Position numbers and translations under genes: made by a program. The notes under the pieces are model-generated. The model had not been told where the DNA came from. It searched no databases and was given only the letters and a program-made list of their open reading frames with translations. A DNA stretch of 64,000 nucleotides from Symbiodinium natans (lineage: Eukaryota; Sar; Dinophyceae; Suessiales; Symbiodiniaceae). Of this stretch, positions 49,400 through 62,370 are shown in pieces (the first letter of the stretch is position 1; the number at the start of each line of letters is the position of its first letter). The stretch lies in assembly GCA_905221605.1 (NCBI GenBank), contig CAJNDS010002091.1:1198501-1262500 (forward strand), in the 5' to 3' direction.

Positions 49400-50360
49400 G
49401 CAGTGACGCCAACATCAGCACCAAAGTTGGCCCGGGTGCACAACATAGTCGCCATCGACAGCAGTGTTGACGGTTTCCTCTTTGCCATCCACGATTGTGG
49501 TGATGACCTCTCCTTCCAGTACGTGGAAATAGAACTATCCCGGCAGACCCCGTCCGATCACATGGACCCCACCTGGTTGAGCACGGCGCAGGAAAGCAAA
49601 AGCCACTTTGCGGTACCAGCGCCTGGACGCAAGGATACGGAAGCTCTGCGAATTACAAACTGTCAAGTTTTGCGTGTCTGGGAGTACGAGAAACTGGCTG
49701 GTCCCGGTACTGGCTGCTGCCGAAGCACCCAGCATTCAGGATTTCGCTGCTCACGCGTCGGATCATCTCCTGCTGCCGCAGGGATATCGCGGGATTACTT
49801 GTGTCCGGCATTTGGCACATATACAGCTGGACTGACAGTCCTCTTGAGAGCAGATATCCTCGCCATCGGGACTGTTCACCACATCCGGAGCGAACAAGAC
49901 TTCCGTGTTCTCCTGACACACAGAACTACAAGGCATGCGAACTCGTGAGGCAAAAGCAAGCAATGTCTGGCACTTTGTGGCTCTGCACTGAGTATCCTAG
50001 GACTAGAAAGGTACGATGGCTTGTGTCAGGGTCCTCTTTAATATTCGCCGTCTTTGGGTCTGCATGCGGCTTTCTTTCAATGACAGCCTGCTTGTTGCTG
50101 CACATCCTCAGCCAAGCAGATGGTTGTGCAACCACGGCAACTACCGCATCAACTCCAATGATGTGCCAGCCCATGGCTATCTGCCTCTGCATCCGTTAAA
50201 TGACCCAAGGTGCCTCAAGAGTAGTAGTTCAGGATCCGATGCGCTCCACTTTCCCTGCGCAGTACGCTGCATCTCTCGCTCTCTCTCTGCCGTGTGCTGC
50301 AGCTGCAGATGGGCTTTCAAGAGAATTCTGCAGCTACCTTTGTTCAAGATCTAGCCTACG
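49400..50360 (+). CDS. Possible plus-strand multi-exon gene, unrecognised
   Basis: Several plus-strand blocks read protein-like: VHNIVAIDSSVDGFLFAIHD and DLSFQYVEIELSRQ (49430-49550), WLVPVLAAAEAPSIQDFAAH (49695-49790), GLTVLLRADILAIGTVHHIR (49825-49890) and WLCNHGNYRINSNDVPAHGY (50120-50190). They lie in different frames with AG/G sites between them. No family recognised. With the block at 31013 this is a candidate against the general minus-strand bias. Confidence 0.4.
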
Positions 50361-53300
50361 CAAATTAGGTACGCCCATATAGCATGCAGCTTTTCCGCGT
50401 TTTCTGCCGCAACGGACTATAGCGCTTCGGAGGGGGATGGTGCTATGGTTCTACTCACTGTTAAACTGTAGTAACACCGCAGTAGTACAACATGCGCCCC
50501 AACAGCTGGCTTCAAGTCATCCAGGAACGCTGGTTGTGTTGCATCCATAGATACCGTGGCAATTGGGTGCCGCGAATTCACCCGCAGTACCCATGTTTCC
50601 AGTTTTCAAGCTGGTAAGCACCTGGTATATCAGTTGACTGGATCATGGAGACCGAAGGCCGAGCTGGTGCATGCCTGGATGGTGATGGCATCGATCCGGA
50701 TGAGGACGAAGCTTGCGGCTTGATCGTTGGTAGCCTCAGCAAAAAAGGGACATGTTCTGCACAAGGCAGAATTGTGACCCCACTTTAAGCAGTTGATGCC
50801 CCTGCCATGTGTGCCGCCCAGCCGCGGGCCATAGCTTGCGAGCACGGCGGTAGATTTCGGCCAGGATCTCCAGACGTCTCAATGGACTGTCACTGTGCAT
50901 CCTGCGGTTAGATGCTATGACGCAGCTGTAGCGAGCTTACAAGCTGCACAGCGTGGGCAGAGACACGGTCAATTCTTTGTCGAGCATGTCTTTTTGGTGC
51001 AACCGGGCTGTAGCATGGTAGCAGGGTTGCTCATTTGGACTGCATGATTTCAAGCAAGAGAAGTGGCTTCCCGAACATTTTGCAAGAGGTGCCTCTGCAA
51101 GAATGCCGGGCCATAGTAAACCAGGAAAGCTGGCCCCGCCAAACAGTCTCTCACCTTGACCAGGACAGGCTGGGTGATTCTTAACAATTTACTTGATTTC
51201 CACTCGGTTCCAATAAGAAGTTGATTTAACAAATATGCTACTCGCATTGCAGTAACTTCATTTTAGTTCCTCAACAGCCTTAACAAGAACCAAGCGATTG
51301 AACAGTACTGGTGCTGCTGAGACACGCTGGGTGGCACAATCCCCTCTGAGAAGCTTTGGTTTTCCGTACCTGAGTTGGTACAAAGGCACGAAGCGGCTGG
51401 CAACAAACACCTTCAGCAAGACCTTGTGACAACTTCTGGTCATCTGAGAAGTGCACCTGTTCTCGACATTTCAATGCTGAGGACCTGTGTTGATCATTCG
51501 GCGTGCTGTTTGTTGCTCATGATGAACCCAAAACGTTTCGACTGGGAATGTGAAATGTAAAGCCAGAACCTGGTTGATGGAGCACCGATCGGGTCAGTCT
51601 GGGCTAGCATCTCGTTGTTCAGGGGCCAGAGATGCTTGGCACAGAAACTCTTCGCATCTACGCCTCGTAAATACGTGAGAGCTCATGTAAACCCCCCCCC
51701 CCCTTTAACTCCAAGAGCTCTGCTGGGCACCTAACTCCGAAGGAGCACCCTAACTCCGAAGGAGCACCTGATGTAGCAAACCGCTCTGCCTCCTTATCTG
51801 CTTCGTTGAGATTCTCGAAGGCTTCCAGCACTTGCGACGCCATGCCTTGGGCCTCCCAAGATCTCCCAAGTCACTTCGACTTCTTGCGACTCGAGCGCCT
51901 GACTTTCTGCCTGCTACAGTACTTTTGCCTTGCTTGTGCGCCCAGTCAGCTACAAGTGTCTGCGAACGTCTACGCTGACGGGTCCTTTGGGACGGCAGTG
52001 CTAGCTGCTGGTCAGTTCTCGCCAAGGCTATGGAGCCCTAAAGTCAAACTGAGCCGGCTGTACCATGCAAAGCAACCGCAGCTTGACGAGAGCTTCGGGC
52101 CCGCTCGGCAGAGGTCCCATCGGCGGCACGTGATTTCTCCAGCGATCCTCTTAAGAGAGACACTGCTGCCAGGGTTTCGGGCACTGCTGTCGTCATACGG
52201 CACTCCCTTCACTGACATAGCTGGAAAGTGAACGTTCGTTCATCTTACTATACGAGCTGAGTTTTGGAGGCAACTTGAGGCCCTCCAGCTGTGGGCGCTG
52301 ATGGAAGCCTGAGAGCTCTGGGGGGGGCCCGAGGGCGGGGGGGGGGGGGGGGGGGGCGAAGGGAGGTCACCCCTTTGCTACTGCCGCAATGGCCACCTTC
52401 GCATTGCAAGGCAGAAAGTATCGACTAAAGCAACTCCTGAAAAAACCCAGAGAACCAAGAAAAGGCTATAGCGTTTCGATCAGCCCCGCATGCGATTAGC
52501 TCCAGGTCCGCTCCTTCAGGTAGCTTTCCATGACCTCCGTCTCAGAACGCTCCGCCAGTTGTTGAATATACCTGACCCGAATGCTGTACTCGTTACGCAA
52601 ATGCATTCGCCCAAAAATGGACAAACACAAAAGACATCCCAAGGTTAAGATCTAAGACAAATCAGTGCTTGTCAGTGGCTTGACCGACTCCATGAAGCTC
52701 TTCCTTATTTGGAGTTTGCGGAAGTTTACGGTTTAGGGTTTAAGGGTACGATGTTAACCAGTCATCCCATGCCTTCTGGTGTCACTCTCGGACTGCCCTC
52801 TGGAGTTCTGATCTTTCGGCATGTTTCGGCACGTTTCTGCCAAGCGTCAGCACGGGAAGCGGGAGCTGGCTAGTGAGCTTAAGGCATCCAAATAATGGCG
52901 AAGGCTCGGCCCCCGCGAGATCCTGGGGCAAACTCTGCCCATGTCCCTAGCACATGCTTGGGTGACTTGGGTGAGTCCCTCTCAGTCTGAGCCTCAGACT
53001 GTCAACCAGTGTACGAAATATAAGCTCAAATCGCGCTTGCTCACTTTCCGATCAGACCTGGCATTTTGTGCAGTCAGGGGTCGAGTATGCTTCGAAAAAG
53101 CCCCTGTCAGCAGTGAGGCGGTGTGCAGGTGCTGCCGGGCAGCTTGTTTTGAGATGTGATCGCAGCCTTGATCCCCCGCAGGACGGCTCCTGCGAAATTC
53201 AGAGTCAACTCTGCGGGGAGGGACCCGGGAGGGAGGTCTCCCACTCATTCCCACTCTCAGAGGGATGTCTCTCCCTGAGTCCTGGAGGTGCCTCTGCTTG

Positions 53301-53912
53301 CACAAACCAACCTTTTTTACGGAGGTCACCATATGACTGTGAGAGGTAAAAAGTTAGCAAAACTAAAACGAAAAAGCAACTCAGTGGAACTCTGAAGGGT
53401 GCAATGTGTCAATATGCAAAGATAGACAGTTGGGGCAAGAGGCCGTTGTTGAAGGCAAGCCCACTCAGTACCATTTGCACTGATGCTTGCAAGTCTGGCT
53501 TCAAACTGCCTGGGAAAGGCAGCAGTGAACTCGGGTGGGCGCAAAATCAAGACACCGGACTACATCGCTTCAGAGTGGCTCAATGATGGCAGAAGCTGTG
53601 GATATCGCTCAATAAGATAAAATATAGCCTCAGCGCGCCCATGTGTGTGAGTGCGTGTCTCGCTGAGTGACTTCATGCTTTCAGCCTTCATCACTCCGCC
53701 TCACCCCTTGCTGTCTTGGCGGAGACAAGATTCCAAGTCATGGTCTGCAATGACTTCCGACTCGCAATAGCCTTCGATACCGAACCAGTCACAAGCCGAG
53801 CCGAACTCAGAACGATGGTAAAGACCAGCTGAGATCTGTACCACGGTACGGGGCATCAACCTTCTGAACAACCGGCAGCAGCAAGCTAACCTTCATGACG
53901 TCATGCAGCGCC
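50361..53912. other. No secure gene; G and C runs, telomere-like unit
   Basis: A minus-strand frame ending at 51658 (SQVLEAFENLNEADKEAERF) and one starting at an ATG at 52218 (MSVKGVPYDDSSARNPGSSV) look partly coding. G runs occur at 52321-52356, a C run at 51691-51703, a 20-bp tandem (CTAACTCCGAAGGAGCACC) at 51728-51768 and TTTAGGG at 52731. No family could be assigned. Confidence 0.4.
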
Positions 53913-54449
53913 TCAGACCAACAGTGCATGTTCAAAGTCTTGGCAGCAGTTCGGCTTCAGGACTTGATTTGAGGTCTTTGCTGTCAGCACCAAGAGTGCA
54001 AGAGTTGTCTCAGAGTCCACTTCCAGCTTTGCGCCATTTTGGACGAGAACGCCTCCCAACAAACCAACGCCAGAAAGTCGAAACTCCCACCTATGGATGC
54101 GATGACGTGCATGTTCTTTTTTCAAAAGCGCGGAAAAGCGTGCCCCCTCCATATCCAACTGGTTTACACATTCATGGGGATGAAACCTGTCATGTTTTGG
54201 CTTCTTGCTCTTGGCTGGTAAGACATGTGTCACCGGGCCCTGAAGCCTGTCCAAACAAATAGATCGAGATTTCTCTTTGTTCAAGCCCTCTGGACCTAGG
54301 AACAACAGCTTACAAGAGGATTCTTCCTGGGTTGCTTTGACAAGGTCAACGATTAGAAGCTGTGCTTGGTGAAATAAGGCTGTATGAGAGTTTCGTTCCA
54401 CTGACCCCCATGAAAGTTCGGTTTGAGTGGGGTTGTTGATGGGATTCAT
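53913..54449 (-). CDS. Hypothetical protein, 178 residues
   Basis: A single frame from the ATG at 54449 to a stop at 53913. It reads MNPINNPTQTELSWGSVERN, FHQAQLLIVDLVKATQEESS, KLLFLGPEGLNKEKSRSICL and LKKEHARHRIHRWEFRLSGV. Mixed charged and hydrophobic composition is protein-like over the first 140 residues. No signal peptide, membrane segment or known motif. It may be one exon or a complete small gene. Confidence 0.45.
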   Translation of the reverse strand: MNPINNPTQTELSWGSVERNSHTALFHQAQLLIVDLVKATQEESSCKLLFLGPEGLNKEKSRSICLDRLQGPVTHVLPAKSKKPKHDRFHPHECVNQLDMEGARFSALLKKEHARHRIHRWEFRLSGVGLLGGVLVQNGAKLEVDSETTLALLVLTAKTSNQVLKPNCCQDFEHALLV

Positions 54450-54635
54450 GCTTCTAGTTCATGTGGACCCAGGCTGTACTGTACGAAGACCGCAAGTTGA
54501 TTGCGTGCCAATCTCGTTCATTCTTTGAAGCGTAGAAACTCTCAAGAGCCATACTGGGCCATACTCTAGGCTGTTCATGCAAGGACTGTCTTGAACAGTC
54601 AGGAAGCACCTTGGTAACAATATGGTTGTAACAAT

Positions 54636-55070
54636 ATGGTTGCTGTTTCTGTGCACTCTGTCATTAAGTTCGTTTCGGGTAGGAACCAGGTTTGGGAATG
54701 GGCCCAGGACCCTAAGCACTTGGTGAATGTCTCAGCATCAAGTCGTCTCTCTCACCACTTGCCACTAACCTTGGCTTTCGCACTTATTGCCTGTTTGTAC
54801 GTGTGCTGTTTCTTGCCCCGGAATGCGGGTGTGGGCCTGTATCTTGCTCTGATTCTGCCCATTCTTCTCACACTGGCTGTTGATGCTACCCAGGTCATCA
54901 GAGTGTTTTTCTCAAAGCCCCTCTCTTCCGGCCATTCTTGCCTGCATCGAGCATCAAGTGTTGAAAATAATTCCAGATCGTGTCGTCGTCATAGAAAACC
55001 TTTGTTCGACCAGCAGGGGACAAGACTAAGCAGACAGTTGCGACTTGTCCGCGCCAATATAATAGAGTGA
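54636..55070 (+). CDS. Possible small membrane protein
   Basis: A 144-codon frame from an ATG at 54636, with two hydrophobic segments at about residues 43-59 (LPLTLAFALIACLYVCCFL) and 66-84 (VGLYLALILPILLTLAV), then a basic Ser/Arg tail. The start lies in a 14-bp tandem duplication (GTAACAATATGGTT twice). A minus-strand exon-like block (KVFYDDDTIWNYFQHLMLDA) lies opposite the 3-prime half, so the call is uncertain. Confidence 0.35.
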   Translation: MVAVSVHSVIKFVSGRNQVWEWAQDPKHLVNVSASSRLSHHLPLTLAFALIACLYVCCFLPRNAGVGLYLALILPILLTLAVDATQVIRVFFSKPLSSGHSCLHRASSVENNSRSCRRHRKPLFDQQGTRLSRQLRLVRANIIE

Positions 55071-55330
55071 GCACACATGGTGGCGAGACCTCACTCCGGC
55101 TTGCATGTGCCCGTGCAATGCTCCGCAGGACCATCATCGGCTTTCTCGCGGACAGGTGGCACGACATTTCTCGCTTTCACCTTCGCGTGAAGCCAGCGGC
55201 CTGACGTGCAAAGGCTGGCTCATATGCTTAACTGCTGCCATCGGCACGAAGTGGCCTCCATGAATCGTCAACTCCATGACAAAAACCATGCTTGCCATCA
55301 ATGCTCGAACCTCGGAATTGCGGCTTATGT

Positions 55331-55830
55331 TCAAGTCTGCACAGAGGCGACCACGTCATTGCACTGCCAATACCTCTGCTGCACAGCAGCGCAGCAACCA
55401 GTAAATGGCAAAGAATGCACCAACAGTACGCTGAAACTCATCACCGGCCACTCTTCCACCATATAGAACCTGACAAAGGTCTGCACCAGATGTCGGAAGA
55501 GATACGACAAGCATGGAGTGGATGGGAGCCACAGGCGCATTGCTTACGGATAATGCAGCCAAGAGCACATCACGCTTGAACTCCAGCGTGTCTACAGACA
55601 TCCTAGGATGTGCCCCGGCCCTCCAGCTTGAAGAAGCCGCATTTTGTTGCTTGCACAAAGAGTACCGTGGCAAACGAAATTGCCCGGAACAAGCCCACTG
55701 AACAAGAATGCGAATCAGGGAGCTTCCGACACACTTTAACTAACAGGCTGTCATCAACATGACAAAACCAAAGAATGCCAGCAGGCAGCCCCTCGAGACC
55801 AAACAAATGAAGCTCTGGAAAAGTGGCCAT
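55331..55830 (-). CDS. Two or three exons of an unrecognised gene
   Basis: The ATG at 55830 opens MATFPELHLFGLEGLPAGIL and WFCHVDDSLLVKVCRK, which faintly recalls an F-box start. A GC donor there and an AG/GATG acceptor near 55602 join in phase to MSVDTLEFKRDVLLAALS, followed by a GT donor. After a further AG/GT acceptor two frames are open, FYMVEEWPVMSFSVLLVHSL and YGGRVAGDEFQRTVGAFFAI. The F-box idea is weak. Confidence 0.4.
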
Positions 55831-55891
55831 CAGGTCCTCAGTTGCTCAGCAGGTTCAGAAAGTGGCGCAGACAGCTTGACGAAACACAGCC

Positions 55892-56440
55892 TCAAAGCGA
55901 TTCACATGTCAGAATGACGCGCTTGTCACACGCAGCCATGCTTGCTACATGCCGTGTCTTGCCCTGCCCTTCCTGAAAATACTGGCCGATGGTGTAGTCC
56001 GGCTTTGCAATCTCTCGGGCAATTGCCTGTAGGGTAAAGCCGCAGCTTCTCAGCAGGTGCCTTTCTGCTCTGAGCATCTTGAAGCTTCATGGGCTTTCGT
56101 GGTGCATCCTGGACTAGCTCGTGTGGCCAATGGTGGCCCTGAACCCACATGCTTCAGCCCCTTCACGCCTGGGCTCGCTCCATATCTAAGCTGCGTCCCG
56201 CCATGACTGCCTGCACATGTGCACGGATGCGGATCGGAATGCGAAGGGCATAGCTGCGCCCTGCGCGCCTGAAGGAGCGGACTGGGACTGCCAGCCTCCT
56301 CTGCGATCTCCATCTTGACAGCCTGCAAAACTCTTGGGAGTGCAACCGCCACCCCTGAAATCTTCACAGTCATGGCCGGGAGCGGAGCCTCCAAGGACAC
56401 CGTGACACCGGGAACGCGACCTGCGCTGTGATATACCATA
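55892..56440 (-). CDS. Exon-like blocks, unrecognised
   Basis: A block near 56300-56430 reads GVTVSLEAPLPAMTVKISGV and LPRVLQAVKMEIAEEAG. Another at 56077-55892 reads LRAERHLLRSCGFTLQAIAR, EIAKPDYTIGQYFQEGQGKT to a stop. Both look coding and may belong to one gene. No family recognised. Confidence 0.4.
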
Positions 56441-59400
56441 CTTCACATGCAGCCTCGTCAGATACTTGTGCCTGGACCAGTCAGCTGATCAGTTAGATGA
56501 ATGCTAAGTTGAGCAGATCTCCCATTGACCATTGATGAAGGCGGCAAGCTTCCGGCAAACATATTTGCATGCAATATACCCTCTCCAGCATACCATGCAA
56601 AATGATGCCCTGCCTGCCATCTTTGCTGACTGTACAGTTTCAACCTCCCCCATTAAAGAGCTGCTTTTGCAGGGGAGCACCTGAGCTACGTGGCGCAGAA
56701 TTTCGCAGAAGACGTGCAGGATAAGGACTCGACTGAACGTAAGCCATGCTCGCTCTTATGCTGACATGCGCTGACGTCGTTTTAAAGTGCAACACATGTG
56801 TTGAAAGTGCGCGGTTTCTACCACGTTGGCCATTGTGATCATGCCCCTTCCGAAGCCAAGGATCACACTGCCGAGAATTATTGAAACCTCCCCCCCTCCA
56901 TCGCCCAATGCCGCTTCTGCCAAGCAAAAATGCTCTGTGACCTACCTGGTCGCCGGTGCCCTCGAATTTATCTCTTGACAGACCTTGCGTCCAAAGCACA
57001 CTTGCTACGCAGGCTCCCATGGCGCACAACGGCCAACGGGAAATTCCTGCTAGATGGTCAAAAGCACTGACATGAGTTTATGAAAAAATAACTTGTCGAT
57101 GCTACCTTCGCAACATGTGCTAATTCGATGACTTGACCGGATGAACCGATGCATTTCAAGCTGGAGCCAGCTGCGACTTGCCAACCCTCGTGGCTTGGGA
57201 CTCACAAAGCACGTGATATCACTGTGATTCGGCTTGGCTCGGCTTCTAGCAGGAGCTTCCTCAATGACAACAGACCCCTGCGCTACCGGAACGGAGGCAA
57301 TCCCAGGCAACACCCTTCCCACCTATACAAGCGGCCCGCGCGCGGGCTGTCAACATTGCATCACGCTCGTGCAGCGAGGGGGCACGCAGGAAGGCAACCT
57401 ATGGAAACGACCAAATGACCTGCAACATTGGACAGTGGCAAAGCGCAACGTGGGGCGCGACCCTCTTCGACCGGATAGATGTTGCTACTCGATGTCAAGC
57501 GATTGCAAAGGTAACGATCTCGCTGTCGGAGTACGCGCGGCTTCAGTATACGGAAGTCGGAAGGAAACTCGTCGCTTTGACAACTGCTCGCCGTATTGGA
57601 CCTCTGGAGATTGCCATGCATGTGGTCGAGAGCTTGTATCAGTAAGTGGTGAGACACACATCAAGCGAACGAAGCGTGCAGTCACTGCGCAAGAAGGCAC
57701 AACAACAACTTACGACTCCACTTAGTACCGTACACGTACATCAGTTGTCAACATCTTGGTCTAGGTCCTACAGGTCTACAGGTATCTTGATGCAGCTGCT
57801 GATTTTCCTTGTTGCGTGACGTGCACGTGAGCTTGCTTGAAACAACCTTCCCTTCAGGAATCCTAGCGCAGTCTGAACAGCCGTCAATCGTAGTCCGATT
57901 GGGCTCTCAGAGATGCGAGCTCTCAACACGCGTCAGCCTGCAAGTGTCAACCAGTGAACAAGGCTTAAAAAGGTTTACAGGGAAGAACTGACATCTCAGC
58001 ACGGAAATGTCATGGGCTTGCTTGTGGCTCATCTTACTTCTCTTCTCAGAAACCCCGAGCTTCAGGCCTGTCAACCTCGAGACCTTCAACGGCCACAAGG
58101 CAGTCCAATGTTCAGCCAATACAAGCTGCACAAGGATGCGAGATGCTGCAAAAACAAGCCGGGCCCATCACCCAGGTCCTCACCTTCCAGTATTACACCT
58201 CTGCCAGCGGTGAGGCATATCGAGAAGGCAGGAGAAGTAACCATCAGCAGCATCAGCAGCAGCAGCAGCACCACCACCACCAAATAAAGCAAGAACCGAA
58301 ACCTTGAGTCCTTAACTGATGCCCGAAGTTCATGCGTGCAAGGTGTTGGTAAAAGACGGATGCTTCAAGGAGCGACGTCTCAGTAGCTTCGAACACAATC
58401 TGTTGCGCGAGATGTCGCCAGGTCCAGGCAGCCGACACGCCGAGCATGGAGTTTACAACAGCTTCGTCCTGCTGGAGATAGTTTAATTGCTTCGAAAACT
58501 TCTTGCTCGGAAAATCGCGGGATTACTCGCGGTTTTTGCGGACCACACACCATCATCGTGCGGAAAAAAGATCAGAAGACAAGTTGGCTGCAGGGCCAGT
58601 TGTCTTGATCATCTCTGTAGTACAGGGGTGTGCAAAGCAAGAAGATGGACGAGTTGAGATTCGAGCGCAGGCTGAATTGTTGTTCGGACCTCTGGCAGTA
58701 TGTTGGCTGTTTCTGTGTGATATCATCTCTCCTTCGGATGCTCCACCCAGTTGAGGGACGTCTAGAACCGCGATTCGGAGAGGGTCGATCCGGAAAGCGC
58801 ACTTTTCCGGGCACCAGCTAGCACCAGCAGCGGCAAAGCCGGCAGGGGCAGCAGAGCTGGAGGAGCAATGGGCTCGCAAGCACACCGAGGTCTTGGCTCA
58901 TACCAGGTGATGGGGGCGGTTTCCGCGGCACCTGACAAGTTCATGGCAGTACCATACGCAACAGTGGCATTCGTACGAAAGTACGCAGGGTGCCTTTACG
59001 TTTGCAATCTTCTGGTCGAGGCCATACCTGCACCACAGTAGCAGTACGTGTCCAACGATCGTGGGGAACTGCCACGCATGGGAATCGTGAACAAACGACC
59101 CCAATCACCTTGCACCATGGAAGACATGCGTCGGCGTAGTCGTTGGTTCGTGATTTTGTATTAGCCCTAGTCTGCTAGTACAATGTCGAGTCGGAGCCTG
59201 GGTTTTGAAGCTGTCAAGGGAAAAAATTCTTTTCCATAATATGGCACTTTCTCTGGGACATGAATCTTGTAGCCACGGCTTTTAAACAACAATGAATTGA
59301 AGGTGGGTGGGGGGGTGCCTTGCTTATTTGGGAAAAGGTTTTGTCCATATGGCTTGTCTCCAGTCGATATGAAGCGATGCATGGGGGCACTTCGCCAGCT

Positions 59401-60145
59401 CACCCTGAACGTTGTAGCGTGCTGGCCCGGGACTTGCTTCACCAAGCTGATGAACCTCCAGAGCACGAGGGCAAAGGGACAACGATCCGCCGACTCCGAG
59501 AAAAAAGCTTGAAGCCTTCGTCCTGGTTTTCAACGTGATGTCATAGAGAGTGCCTCGCCTTGGATCGCTAGCTGCGGTGGGCGACGGTGGGCAAAGCGAA
59601 GAATCAACACCCATTCAACAACAAACTGAATGAATACTTCTTGGCCAAAGTGCAGAACTGGTGAGTTTGTTCCAGGCTGGGTGACGCAGTTGTAAGCGTC
59701 GGGGCCAGGCTTTCCCATAGTCCTTGGCACATGCATGGGTTGTGCAAAGGACTCGCATGCTTGGCTGTGGCCAGTCTGCCTCCCTGAGGCCCGCACTCCT
59801 TGTCTTGAGCCAGCATGGTGCGTGCACCCAGGGACCATGTTGGATTCCTGGCTTGGCATTCGCTTGTTACCCCCCATTTTTGGTTGTTACCGTCAGCTGA
59901 GTTATTTTGTCACTTACACGGTGCCGCCCGTCCTGGCAGGGTAGACCCAAGAGGACTTGCCTCACTGCTCGAAAGCACTCGAGCTGAGAAAGGTGGATAC
60001 TGCCCACAAGAAATGCAGTGCTACAGTAGTAGCATTTCATAGCATTTCAGAGCAGTGCACAGATCCAGGCCTGCAGGTATGCTGGTGTTGTACTTTGCAG
60101 GCCCAGGCCCACTGACGCCGGATCTTGAGTCCCGCTTCTTCTCCT
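56441..60145. other. No secure gene
   Basis: A plus-strand frame at 57415-57645 (TCNIGQWQSATWGATLFDRI, VGRKLVALTTARRIGPLEIA) is protein-like but opposed by minus frames. A CAG/CAC triplet stretch (GCAGCA, CACCAC) is at 58241-58282. A minus frame at 59167-59300 (KSRGYKIHVPEKVPYYGKEF) may be an exon. G8 run near 59308. Confidence 0.4.
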
Positions 60146-60893
60146 TCACTCGAACTGACGCCAGTGGCAAGACTGTGGTGGTACTGTGCTACGCTTGCTA
60201 CATATCATCTGGCAAGTACCATCCTCAAAGGTCGGAAAGCGCTCTTTCAGCTTGATGCCAGGTCGGATGGCATTGCGCTTCACCTTGTCACCAGCCACAG
60301 CTCCAAACTTGAGAGAGCTGGCAGCTTTTCTTTCCAACGCTGGCCTTGTCAACCTGCTTGGAATAGTCGCCATAGGTGTTTGGACCCACATCCGCATCCT
60401 CCGGTCTGCTGTAGCTAGGGCCTGGTCTGCAATTGTGGCACGCATTGGAAGCGTCCCTGCTGTGCAAATCTTGGGATGGCACGCTCCCCGATACCGAAGC
60501 TGTTTGCCTGACCAAGCTCCCACTTCTTTCTCCAGAATGCACCTGTGAAGGGAACAAGCTATCATACCCCAACACTTCGTCATGCCATGGCCTATGACGG
60601 TGGCATGGCTTCCCATATCCGCATCGTGCCGAGCGGCACTTAAAGTGCCATGATGTGATGTCCTATGCAGCTGGCTTGCAAGCAAGGAGCTGCTTGCAAG
60701 AGTGCGGTCGTACTTCGGACTGCACTTCAGTTTGAGAACCATGGACGGTTCGTGCATCTGGGTGCAGAGACTGCGGAGCTGTGTTGGAAGTGTATGCGCG
60801 CCGAACATACAGCGGTCAAGAAAAGTTGATGGCCAAGGGCCGGACATATCCACCGGGACCTCTGCTATGTCCGAAACCAAAGCCTCACAAACA
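60146..60893 (-). CDS. Hypothetical protein, probable exon(s)
   Basis: After a GAG/GC acceptor near 60893 the frame reads ALVSDIAEVPVDMSGPWPST, MFGAHTLPTQLRSLCTQM and MVLKLKCSPKYDRTLASSSL. This first third is clearly protein-like. The middle is poor and may be intron. The end, GDKVKRNAIRPGIKLKERFP, is again protein-like. The whole frame is open for 244 codons but probably contains one in-frame or near-frame intron. No family recognised. Confidence 0.45.
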
Positions 60894-62370
60894 TAATCGC
60901 ACCAAGTGGTTCATGCGACGAACAACGTGTGAAATCGTGTGACTGCGGCGTGCCAAGGCGGTGCCTTTCCGCCAGCCTTGGAAAGGAGGCCCGCCGTGCG
61001 GCGTCGCCAAGTCAGGGGAGCTCAGGAACATTTGCATGTTCACCATGGCCGAAAGGCCGACTCTGCCTGGGAATCTTCTTGGAGAAGGAGTGCGGTTGAG
61101 CTACTTGCAGTAGCACCGCATCTGGGCTCGTGGCGTGCGCAGGCCGAAAAAGGGTCTCTACTGTCTACTTGTCTGGGACATGTCGCGCTGAAGAGATGCT
61201 GCAGCACAAGTGCACCGTGTCATGACCACGTGCAGGAGGTACCAAGGAAAGCACGAAATAACACCTTACCCATGGGCACGTCGAAGATTCAATAGCTCAG
61301 GTTGTGTAAGTACTGCTTTTGGCTCGCGAGGATGTGCAGGGGACGCCTCGTGAGTCGTGAGGGGTCGCCCATGAAACGATTATTCTCCCCGACCCCTGCT
61401 GCAGGCGTCAATCGCATGGTTTGCATAGTTTCAACCTCCCTAAGACCCCTGCCCTGTAGTTGCTTATCGCAAAATTTGCAGGTTCTTGAATGGGGTTACC
61501 AATATTCCGCGCGCTGGATTTGGGCTCTTCGGTCTGACCCACCAGGCACACGAAAATTCTGAGGGAGTTTTCCTAAATGTCCGTTTAGGAGACCAGGGAT
61601 CTTTGGGACCCCCGAATGACACGCTAATGACCCAGAGAACATAAAGACTTCCAGAACCCCCGCAATGGTCTCTCGCCTTGACCCCCAAGCCCAGAGCCCC
61701 AGCAACCCAGCCCGTCGCGCACGTTTACTGGACGCACGGCCCATAGCCAACACCATCAGGAACGACCTGCCTTGTCCCCTTTTTAGGGGTTAACTGTTAT
61801 CCCAACACCCAAGAGTCATAGAGTCATATAGAAACCATCTAGAAGTGCACGAGCTGCACGCTCGCGACTCGCGATTGTGGCATGGCGTGCTGAAGCCTGA
61901 AAGGCATCATGAAGGCTACTGTCCTGTCTGCTCCACAACTACACTTCATCATGCACGAGGCACTGAAAGCCCCCCGTACCCGGCGTGATGCGAATCTGCC
62001 CTGCTGCTGCCGCCGCCGCGGCGCATAAAGCAGCTGTGTGCCCATGCGCACTACTCTGGCATTACGGACTGGATTGGAATGGGTCAAATCCCTTATACGA
62101 CGGGAGACACTTGACCTTGAAGTCGCTTCTCTCCGACCCCAAGAATTTTCTCGACTCAGCATCGATCTGAGGTCACAGTCAACCTGGATATCTGCTTTGT
62201 CGCATGACTTTCACGCTTTCACGTGTAGCAGCCAAGCTCAACCTTGAGCTAATTTTTGCTTGGCTTTTCTCGCTCACTCTATGCCGCTGCGGTTCACTGC
62301 TTCATCCACCAGACCCCAGGGGACCTGACAATTCGCACAGCTGGGCAGCCTTTTTGTGGCGGATGCTTCA
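60894..62370. other. No gene assigned
   Basis: No frame stands out on either strand. Alternating purine/pyrimidine-poor sequence at 61560-61720 is G/A- and C-rich but not repetitive. Confidence 0.5.
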
